From NCBI GenBank assembly GCA_002327415.1, contig DCVU01000096.1:1-7630 (forward strand): a stretch of 7,630 bases of DNA. Reading direction: 5' to 3'. The position numbers and the translations under genes were made by a program. The DNA comes from Smithella sp. UBA2180 (GTDB lineage: Bacteria; Desulfobacterota; Syntrophia; Syntrophales; Smithellaceae). Every line of letters starts with the position of its first letter. Positions within the stretch are counted from its first letter, which is position 1. Shown here one piece after another: positions 1-4,970 of the stretch. The notes below the pieces were generated by a model, which saw only the letters and a list, made by a program, of their open reading frames with translations, searched no databases and was not told the origin of the DNA.

Positions 1-365
1 CTTTTTACGAGGTCGTCAATTTTGACTTTTCCTGTTCCGCAACTGGGCGAATTACTTTTAAAAATAAAACCGTGAATATTTTCTTGCTCCAGTTGTACCA
101 ATCGTTTTTGCATCCAGGATACCATGCGTTTGGTCTCATCCTGTCGTGTTTCCGTTATGATTAACCTTGGTGAGTCGGGATTGCCTTCCAAATGCATGTG
201 TTTTCTGGGAACGCCGAGGCCGCATTCGACTTCCGGACAAACCGGGACATATTCCACATATTTCCCCAGAGTATCAGTGAGAAATCTGTCGAGCTTATGT
301 CCGCCGTCATAGCGGACATTTTCGCCCAGCAAACAGGCGCTGATGCCGATCTTAATCTTTTCCAT
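1..365 (-). CDS. DUF523 / TudS-like desulfurase-family protein (partial, C-terminus off the left edge)
   Basis: The 121 visible residues are the N-terminal part of a DUF523 (PF04463) protein. The family hallmarks are all present: ISACLLGENVRYDGGHK from residue 8, CPEVECGLGVPR from residue 43, and KSNSPSCG at 103-110. Cysteines 11, 43, 48 and 109 fall in these motifs. Known family knowledge: a characterised member, the 2-thiouracil desulfurase TudS, uses a [4Fe-4S] cluster held by three conserved cysteines to remove sulfur from thiolated uracil. Some members carry a C-terminal DUF1722 domain, which here would lie outside the window. The start at 365 is chosen because the motif begins a few residues in and AAGGGA lies about seven bases upstream. 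The gene points away from everything else here. Family assignment is firm; thiouracil as the actual substrate is only inference. Confidence 0.9.
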   Translation of the reverse strand, partial: MEKIKIGISACLLGENVRYDGGHKLDRFLTDTLGKYVEYVPVCPEVECGLGVPRKHMHLEGNPDSPRLIITETRQDETKRMVSWMQKRLVQLEQENIHGFIFKSNSPSCGTGKVKIDDLVK

Positions 366-498
366 TCCCGATTCCCTTTGTCTTGATTTGCATGGTGATT
401 AACTATCATTTTTTAAAAAAATGCGCTAAATAATTTAATCGGTCCTTTCCGGGAAAGTGAAATATATTCATTGATTTTTGCTATGATAATTTGATTTA
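366..498. other. AT-rich intergenic stretch between the DUF523 gene and the structured RNA
   Basis: No coding region is supported here. The stretch is AT-rich and must hold the minus-strand promoter of the DUF523 gene, but I see no convincing -35/-10 pair. The only local symmetry is a weak five-pair hairpin, CTTTC/GAAAG with a CGG loop, near 445-457. Its right end carries a possible extended -10 element, listed separately. Confidence 0.5.
479..487 (+). promoter_or_regulatory. Possible extended -10 promoter for the structured RNA
   Basis: TGCTATGAT matches an extended -10 element (TGn followed by TATGAT, five of six to consensus). No good -35 lies at the usual distance, as expected for extended -10 promoters. 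Transcription would begin around 493-495, just before the folded region that starts near 499-503. A short AT-rich motif like this can occur by chance. Confidence 0.35.
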
Positions 499-841
499 AT
501 GACACTCGCTGATAGTGAGCCAAGCTGAAGACAACCGAAGTGAAGTATGAAGCGTAAGGCGAACTATACCAGGCGCGTAGCGCCGTGGTAAAACGAATCC
601 CAACAAGTCGGGATGAAGTTTGTCCCTGCCACCTGAAGTAGGTGGGATAATTCGCTCTAAGATTTTCCGATCATTACGTTTCGGAAAATCAAGGCTCATT
701 AAAGCGTAAGTGGAATCAATGAAACTCCAATTTCAAAAGCAGAGTGCATTGAAATTGGTAAGTTGAATTGTCCCATGTGCGAAGCACGTAGGGATATCCC
801 GGGAGCGAAGCACTCTGAAGGGCATCTTCGACGACGTGGGA
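499..841 (+). ncRNA. Highly structured non-coding RNA, HEARO/omega-RNA-like, with no adjacent IscB gene
   Basis: No ORF here resembles a protein, but complementary segments nest into one fold. AGTGAGCC (514-521) pairs with GGCTCATT (693-700). Inside it, GCGAACTAT (559-567) pairs with ATAATTCGC (647-655) and encloses three hairpins: ACCAGGCGC/GCGCCGTGGT (568-589), ATCCC/GGGAT (597-614) and CCACCT/AGGTGG (629-645). GATTTTCCGA/TCGGAAAATC (661-690) is a perfect ten-pair hairpin. Downstream, CCAATTTCA/TGAAATTGG (727-758) has a loop containing CAGAGTGC (740-747), perfectly complementary to GCACTCTG (810-817), which makes a pseudoknot. TCCCATGT (771-778) can pair with ACGTGGGA (834-841). The size, multibranch shape, GAA-rich joining segments, pseudoknot and position directly after ATGA resemble HEARO RNAs, the omega RNAs of IscB nucleases in IS200/IS605-type elements. 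That family name is from memory of the architecture. It could instead be a novel RNA or a non-autonomous mobile element. Strand is inferred from the HEARO likeness and loop sequences. Confidence 0.6.
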
Positions 842-1023
842 TTTGAGATTCGCTTATTCAAGGAAATTATATTTTCATATTTTAGAGTTTATAAGGGAAC
901 GCCAGTTGTGGCACAAATAACACAAATAAAAAATATTACTGCCGATCCGTATGCTTATTGCTGTAAATATAAAGCAGAAACAGGAAATAATCACCTTGTT
1001 TTTTTGGAGTAAAGTTATAAAAA
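842..1023 (+). other. Leader region of the dehydratase operon
   Basis: AT-rich and without a gene. It holds a TTGTG-G-CACAA palindrome (906-916) running into two tandem copies of CACAAATAA (912-929). No convincing sigma70 promoter was found: TATAAG at 890-895 lacks a -35. GGAG at 1006-1009 is the only Shine-Dalgarno-like stretch before the ATG at 1024, an unusually long 14 nt away. The promoter of the dehydratase genes may therefore lie here in a form I cannot recognise, or further upstream. Confidence 0.4.
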
Positions 1024-2073
1024 ATGAACAAACTTGCCTATTTTGACACATCTCATGAGATGCCGCTGGAAATTATAATGGCCGCCGGATTTATCCCGTA
1101 TAAAATTATGGGTGATGTTCATAAATCCACTGACCCGGCGGATAAATATTTATCCAGTTTTTTCTGCCCTGCCGCAAGAAGCTGGCTCACGGAAGCTCTG
1201 GCTCACTCAAAAGAATGGGCCGGGATTATTTTCGCGCAGGGGTGCAATAATACAAACAGGCATTACGATATATGGAAGCTTCATGTGGAAACGCCTTTCC
1301 TGCATTGGTTCGGCGCTCCCCTGCTGGACAGCGCCGCCGCCAAAAAATATTACAGGGTCGAACTGCAAAGGCTTATCAGCCACCTTGAAAATCAATTTGA
1401 TGTAAAAATTACAGCAGAAAAAATCAGGGAGGCGATCGGCAAATCCAATGCAATAAAGAAAAAGCTGAAAAGCCTCTCCTCGCTCAGATCGCAAAAGGAC
1501 ATCCCCAACCGTGATTACCTGACCGCGATAATAAAATGTTTGACCTGCCCCGTGGAGGAAGTCTCCACCTGGCTTGATTCGGAGATAACCCTCTGGAATT
1601 CAAGACCGGCTTTTCCGTCCGATAAAAAGCAATTTCTCTTAACCGGCAGTGATATCACTTATGTTGAGTGGATGGACACGCTGGATGATTGCGGAATCAG
1701 GGTCGTCCGTGACGATCTTTCCGTAGGAGAAAGATTTTTCGCGACACTGATCCCCGACAGAAACGACCCGCTTGAGGCTCTCATTGAATATTACACGGGA
1801 ATACCCAAACCTGCGACAAGGCCGACCATTCAGAAGAGGCTGGATTATCTGTATCAGGCACTTCAGGAAACAAAGGCTGATGGCGTTCTTTCACAAAATC
1901 TGAAATTCTGCGAACCTTATGCCTATGATTCCGTGCCGGTTAATAATGCTCTGAAAGCCAGGGGGTACAGGGTCCTCCACCTGGAAAGGGATTTCTCTCC
2001 AGCTGCAGACCAGCAATTCGCCAACAGACTCATGGCCTTTGTGGAAATGATGGATGGAGGAAATAATGGATAA
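1024..2073 (+). CDS. 2-hydroxyacyl-CoA dehydratase / benzoyl-CoA reductase-type D-component, small subunit (BcrC/HgdB-like)
   Basis: This 349-residue protein belongs to the D-component family (PF06050) that holds the catalytic [4Fe-4S] clusters of 2-hydroxyacyl-CoA dehydratases and class I benzoyl-CoA reductases. The opening HEMPLEIIMAAGFIP (residues 11-25) is the typical start of the family. Candidate cluster cysteines are Cys48 (FFCPAARS), Cys74 (AQGCNNTNRHYD) and Cys296 (KFCEPYAYD), placed as in HgdB, FldC and BcrC. The size is close to those subunits (roughly 370-385). It should pair with the larger subunit downstream, whose start overlaps its stop by 8 nt, so the two are translationally coupled. 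An in-frame stop just before 1024 fixes this ATG as the first available start. The gene order (small subunit, large subunit, activator) matches bcrC-bcrB more than hgdCAB. The substrate cannot be told from sequence. Confidence 0.88.
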   Translation: MNKLAYFDTSHEMPLEIIMAAGFIPYKIMGDVHKSTDPADKYLSSFFCPAARSWLTEALAHSKEWAGIIFAQGCNNTNRHYDIWKLHVETPFLHWFGAPLLDSAAAKKYYRVELQRLISHLENQFDVKITAEKIREAIGKSNAIKKKLKSLSSLRSQKDIPNRDYLTAIIKCLTCPVEEVSTWLDSEITLWNSRPAFPSDKKQFLLTGSDITYVEWMDTLDDCGIRVVRDDLSVGERFFATLIPDRNDPLEALIEYYTGIPKPATRPTIQKRLDYLYQALQETKADGVLSQNLKFCEPYAYDSVPVNNALKARGYRVLHLERDFSPAADQQFANRLMAFVEMMDGGNNG

Positions 2074-3340
2074 AGCAAAGAATTCCGGTGCTGATGCCGG
2101 GAAGGTGGTGCTGAAAACCCTTCCTCACTCAAAAGATCTCAAGTGGCCGATGCTGTGGTGGATCGGCATGGAAAAAATATACAGGACGCTGCCTTGGAAA
2201 AAGACGGCTTGGACGTGCGCCGCTTTTCCGATTGAACTCATGTGGATTTATGATATTTTCCCCGATCATCCTGAGAATATGGCGACCGTGGCCGCCGCCC
2301 GCAAACAATCCCAGCGCCTGATCGAACATGCCGAGGGAATGGGGTTTTCCCGGGATCTGTGTTCCTACTGCAAGACAAACATCGGCTCTTACGATACTAA
2401 GATCAAAAAGACACTCGGGGGAATAAGCAAGCCCGATATCGTGGTTTGCACAAATGCCATCTGCGATACTCACTGGAAGTGGTTTCAGATTATGGCCGAC
2501 AAAATGAATGCCCCGTTTTTTATGTTTGATATTCCAAAGTGGGTAAGCGGGACGGATGAGAAAACCCTCGAGGGAAATATTGATTACGTGGTGGATCAGT
2601 TTTACGACCTGATGGCCTTTGTTGAAAAGCACACGGGCAAAAAGATGAGTGAGAAAAGACTGAACAAAGTATTGGGCAGGTCAATGGAACTGTCAGACCT
2701 GTGGCGCGAAATTTTTGAACACAGAAAGTCGGTGCCGTCACCATACAGCGGAGCCGAAACGTCTGCGGCATTTTTTCCTCTTGTGGTTCTGCCGGGTGTG
2801 AAAGTCGGAATAAATTTTTTCAAAAAAATTCTTGCCGATATAAAAACCCTCACCACGAAGGGCGAAGGAACCATGCCCGAAGGAAGGGAAAAATACCGGG
2901 TGATGTGGGAGGGCATACCTTTCTGGTACAGAATGAGGTTCATGTATGACCTTGCGCAACAAGGCGTTGTCATTGCCTTCGAACCTTACACCTATTCCTT
3001 CGCTCCCGTGAAGAAAAAGTGTCTCACCATGGAAGAGACTTTGCGCGATGTCGCCAAACTCATCATGGACACGCCATACGCCTATAATCTCGAGAGACGA
3101 ATTGAGAATTTTGAAAAGTGGATTGACGAATATAAACTTGACGGCGTCATCCTGCACGAAAACATGTCGTGCCGGCCTTCCAGTGCCGGAATGGTCGATT
3201 TGGCGGAGGCCATCATGAGGGACAAGGGTATTCCGGTGCTGATACTCCAGTGCGACATGAACGATCCCAGAGCATACTCCGAAGGACAAATTAAAACCAG
3301 AGTAGAAGGATTTATTGAGCTTATGGAGGCGAATAAATGA
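2066..3340 (+). CDS. 2-hydroxyacyl-CoA dehydratase / benzoyl-CoA reductase-type D-component, large subunit (BcrB/HgdA-like)
   Basis: This 424-residue protein is the second D-component subunit (PF06050). It should form the heterodimer with the 349-residue protein and accept a high-energy electron from the activator to eliminate water from a 2-hydroxyacyl-CoA or reduce an activated acyl- or aryl-CoA. Diagnostic stretches are GFSRDLCSYCKTNIG (93-107), DIVVCTNAICDTHWKW (124-139), FFMFDIPKW (151-159) and HENMSCRPSSAG (364-375). Candidate iron-sulfur ligands are Cys99 or Cys102, Cys128 or Cys133, and Cys369. I chose ATG 2066 over the in-frame ATG at 2054 because GGAGG (2056-2060) sits five bases before it. 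This start overlaps the upstream stop as ATGGATAA. The length is close to BcrB and FldB, shorter than HgdA. No radical-enzyme accessory other than the activator is visible. Confidence 0.88.
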   Translation: MDKAKNSGADAGKVVLKTLPHSKDLKWPMLWWIGMEKIYRTLPWKKTAWTCAAFPIELMWIYDIFPDHPENMATVAAARKQSQRLIEHAEGMGFSRDLCSYCKTNIGSYDTKIKKTLGGISKPDIVVCTNAICDTHWKWFQIMADKMNAPFFMFDIPKWVSGTDEKTLEGNIDYVVDQFYDLMAFVEKHTGKKMSEKRLNKVLGRSMELSDLWREIFEHRKSVPSPYSGAETSAAFFPLVVLPGVKVGINFFKKILADIKTLTTKGEGTMPEGREKYRVMWEGIPFWYRMRFMYDLAQQGVVIAFEPYTYSFAPVKKKCLTMEETLRDVAKLIMDTPYAYNLERRIENFEKWIDEYKLDGVILHENMSCRPSSAGMVDLAEAIMRDKGIPVLILQCDMNDPRAYSEGQIKTRVEGFIELMEANK

Positions 3341-3426
3341 AAATAAATACAACCATTCCCTTTATTTTCTTCAAAGGAGGAGCCGCCCTTAAGTTATTAA
3401 GTTTCTTTTGGATTGGGAAGAAATAG
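3337..3426 (+). CDS. Possible 29-residue hydrophobic peptide, translationally coupled
   Basis: An ATG at 3337 overlaps the large-subunit stop as ATGA. It is preceded by GGAGG (3325-3329) at a seven-base spacing. The frame stays open for 29 codons to TAG at 3424-3426. The peptide would start MKINTTIPFIFFKGG and end in LLSFFWIGKK, hydrophobic with lysines at both ends. The spacing and ATGA overlap are what a coupled gene should look like, but GGAGG is also part of the coding sequence for the preceding MEANK end, so it may be chance. No family recognised. The frame ends inside a predicted stem-loop in the leader of the activator gene. Confidence 0.25.
   Translation: MKINTTIPFIFFKGGAALKLLSFFWIGKK
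3374..3380 (+). promoter_or_regulatory. Orphan Shine-Dalgarno-like sequence
   Basis: AAAGGAGG is a near-perfect ribosome binding site, but no ATG, GTG or TTG begins an open frame within the usual distance downstream. It lies inside the possible 29-codon ORF. It may be a remnant of a lost gene between the large subunit and the activator, a ribosome standby site, or chance. Confidence 0.3.
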
Positions 3427-3455
3427 GGACTAAAGAAATAGAGTCCACGCCCAAT
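3412..3455 (+). promoter_or_regulatory. Nested stem-loop in the activator leader
   Basis: ATTGGG (3412-3417) pairs with CCCAAT (3450-3455), and inside it GGACT (3427-3431) pairs with AGTCC (3442-3446). The stem is not followed by a T-run but by an A/T-mixed stretch, so it is not a classical terminator. It could moderate read-through, protect an mRNA end, or set the activator level relative to the two catalytic subunits. Confidence 0.4.
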
Positions 3456-3502
3456 AAATAAAATAGGTTCATGAAATGACGGTGTCAAGTCTTGAAATTA
3501 GT

Positions 3503-3523
3503 CGAGGAGAAAGGTTCTCCTTG
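3503..3523 (+). promoter_or_regulatory. Stem-loop just upstream of the activator start
   Basis: CGAGGAGAA and TTCTCCTTG form nine pairs (one G-T) around an AGG triloop. The helix ends 19 nt before the ATG at 3543 and hides an AGGAG that would otherwise be a strong ribosome site. The apparent functional ribosome site, GAGGG at 3533-3537, lies outside it, five bases before the ATG. Confidence 0.45.
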
Positions 3524-3542
3524 CTACGGTTAGAGGGATATA

Positions 3543-4310
3543 ATGATTACTGCGGGTATTGACATAGGTTCCATTACGGCGAAAGTGGCTATATTTGAGA
3601 ATGGTAAACTCTTGGCCACGAAAGTTATTTTTACGGGGTACAATGCGGAGGCCGCAGGTCTTAAGGTTTATGATGAAATTCTAAAAGAAAAGGACATTAA
3701 TAAAAGCGTCATAGCGAAAATTGTTTCCACAGGATACGGCCGCAACAGCGTTAAATTTGCAGATAAATCCTACACGGAAATTATGTGTCACGCCACCGGG
3801 GCTCATTTTCTAAATCCGCGTATTCGTTCCATCATTGATATCGGCGGGCAGGACAGCAAAGCCATTCTTCTGGACGATAAAGGCAAGGTGAAAAATTTTG
3901 TCATGAACGATAAATGTGCCGCAGGCACCGGCCGTTTTCTGGAGGTTATGGCACGGGCGATGGAAGTGAATCTGGATGAGTTCGGAGCCATGTCCATAAA
4001 ATCAAAACAGCCCTCCAAAATAAGCAGTCTCTGCACCGTATTTGCGGAATCGGAAGTTATTTCCCTGATTGCCAAGGGAGAACAGAGGCAGGATATTATT
4101 GCCGGAATTCACGAATCTATCGCTTCCCGGATTTCATCTATGATTGGACGCGTCGGAATAAAAGAACCGGTCATGATAACAGGAGGAGTCGCCCGCAATA
4201 TCGGGGTTGTCCATGCCCTCGAAAAGAAGCTGGGGATGAAAATAGAAGTATCGCCTTATGCTCAGGTCAACGGAGCGATAGGCGCCGCCATTATCGCTGC
4301 GTCACCATGA
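3543..4310 (+). CDS. Activator ATPase (archerase) of the dehydratase/reductase, BadF/BadG/BcrA/BcrD family
   Basis: This 255-residue protein is the component that hydrolyses ATP to push one low-potential electron onto the catalytic D-component. It has the ASKHA-fold phosphate loops: DIGSITAK (7-14), DIGGQDSK (99-106) and GGVARN (214-219). The two cysteines that bridge a [4Fe-4S] cluster between two identical subunits are Cys125 (MNDKCAAGTGRF) and Cys164 (SLCTVFAESE). Their 39-residue spacing equals that of HgdC from Acidaminococcus (Cys127/Cys166), and the length fits HgdC and FldI (about 260). Only one activator gene is present, so it should work as a homodimer like HgdC, not as the BcrA/BcrD heterodimer. 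It follows the large subunit after about 200 nt, with no strong promoter seen between them, so one operon is likely. Ribosome site GAGGG precedes the ATG. Confidence 0.93.
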   Translation: MITAGIDIGSITAKVAIFENGKLLATKVIFTGYNAEAAGLKVYDEILKEKDINKSVIAKIVSTGYGRNSVKFADKSYTEIMCHATGAHFLNPRIRSIIDIGGQDSKAILLDDKGKVKNFVMNDKCAAGTGRFLEVMARAMEVNLDEFGAMSIKSKQPSKISSLCTVFAESEVISLIAKGEQRQDIIAGIHESIASRISSMIGRVGIKEPVMITGGVARNIGVVHALEKKLGMKIEVSPYAQVNGAIGAAIIAASP

Positions 4311-4385
4311 TTGTTTTCCCCTGCAAAGATTTACACGGATCAATCGGTAAAACAGAACTTTAAAACATATTAAAAAAATAAAAAC

Positions 4386-4418
4386 AAAACAGGCCGGATA
4401 TAAAAACCTGCCTGTTTT
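4386..4418 (-). terminator. Rho-independent terminator of the SWIB gene
   Basis: AAAACAGGC (4386-4394) and GCCTGTTTT (4410-4418) form a perfect nine-pair stem with a 15-nt loop. Read on the minus strand it is followed by a T-rich run (GTTTTTATTTTTT). It lies 18 nt after the SWIB stop. On the plus strand the stem is followed by an A-run, so it is not a good terminator for the activator gene ending at 4310, although the two transcripts converge here. No other plus-strand terminator is visible in 4311-4385. Confidence 0.8.
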
Positions 4419-4436
4419 GAAAAAAATAATGTGTTT

Positions 4437-4763
4437 TTATTCGATATTGGCGCTGACAACAGAGGCTATCTGCATCATATCAATGGTCTGTCCTTCTTTT
4501 AATTTCGTAAAGTCAACAACCTTACCGCTCTTGCTGGTAACTTTGGTGTTATTAAATATCTTAATTAGCTTGGCATCGGCCACAATATTCTTTCCCGCGT
4601 TTTCCGGTTTACCATTAACTGTTTTGGTTTGCAGTTTGTTTGCTTTGATATAATCCCAAAGTTTTTTTGTTATTTCAGTGCGTGGAAATGCTTTAGCTCC
4701 CAGCAATGCCGCTAAATCCGCTTTTAATTTTACCGGTTTGTTCAATCCTTTTTCTTCTGCCAT
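4437..4763 (-). CDS. Stand-alone SWIB/MDM2-domain protein
   Basis: This 108-residue lysine-rich protein consists almost wholly of a SWIB domain (PF02201). Recognisable parts are LGAKAFPRTEITKKLWDYIKANKLQ (21-45, the core helix region), NIVADAKLIKIF (59-70), and a C-terminal TIDMMQIASVVSANIE (93-108). SWIB domains are best known from eukaryotic chromatin remodelling complexes; small bacterial versions exist, for example in Chlamydia, and are usually presumed DNA- or nucleoid-associated. The precise role is not known. The start at 4763 is set by GGAGG at 4771-4775, seven bases upstream. The frame runs further back to 4868, but that stretch contains the promoter and is not conserved-looking. It has its own promoter and terminator, so it is a single-gene unit pointing against the flanking genes. 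Confidence 0.9.
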   Translation of the reverse strand: MAEEKGLNKPVKLKADLAALLGAKAFPRTEITKKLWDYIKANKLQTKTVNGKPENAGKNIVADAKLIKIFNNTKVTSKSGKVVDFTKLKEGQTIDMMQIASVVSANIE

Positions 4764-4801
4764 AATTAAGCCTCCGTTTTTTTGAATTGTGTTAGAATTT
4801 T

Positions 4802-4831
4802 TTGATAAGATATTACGCAAGGAAGTATAAG
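4802..4831 (+). promoter_or_regulatory. Overlapping plus-strand promoter toward the ketoacyl synthase
   Basis: TTGATA (4802-4807) and TATAAG (4826-4831), each five of six to consensus, are 18 nt apart. The -10 overlaps the minus-strand -10 of the SWIB promoter almost base for base, so only one polymerase can open the site at a time. Transcription would start near 4838, leaving a leader of about 130 nt before the ketoacyl synthase start at 4971. Confidence 0.5.
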
Positions 4832-4853
4832 AACTTTCTGTTTTGTATGTCAA
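4824..4853 (-). promoter_or_regulatory. Sigma70-type promoter of the SWIB gene
   Basis: On the minus strand, TTGACA (4853-4848, six of six) is followed after 18 nt by TATACT (4829-4824, five of six). Transcription would start near 4817, giving a leader of about 54 nt before the SWIB start. Confidence 0.75.
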
Positions 4854-4970
4854 GGAAATATTGAGCACTATTTTTATTGTTGAGCAATGAGTGATTTTGG
4901 TCAGGCAAGGGTAATGTTTATTGCTTTTTCGCCGAACATCGGGTATGTCACGGAAAAAGGACTGTTGAAT

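Noticed and set aside
496..699. Minus-strand 67-codon open frame inside the structured RNA
   Set aside because: It has no recognisable protein features, and the whole stretch is explained by paired RNA segments.
499..841. Group II intron or classical riboswitch
   Set aside because: I found no GUGYG-type 5' end, no domain V-like hairpin with its catalytic triad and bulge, no intron-encoded reverse transcriptase, and no riboswitch core I know.
499..841. CRISPR array or tRNA/rRNA gene
   Set aside because: No regularly spaced identical repeats and no cloverleaf or rRNA core sequence are present.
909..929. Sigma54 promoter from TGGCAC at 909-914
   Set aside because: The -12 half (TTGCA or similar) is missing at the required distance; the bases there are ACACA.
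2129..3352. Several minus-strand open frames opposite the large dehydratase subunit
   Set aside because: They are antisense shadows of a clearly conserved plus-strand gene and show no protein family features.
4764..4868. N-terminal extension of the SWIB protein back to 4868
   Set aside because: That stretch holds its promoter, and the GGAGG-preceded ATG at 4763 starts a normal SWIB protein.
4887..4970. N-terminal 28-residue extension of the ketoacyl synthase from ATG 4887 or 4914
   Set aside because: No well-placed ribosome site, no family similarity, and a good AAAGGA precedes ATG 4971.
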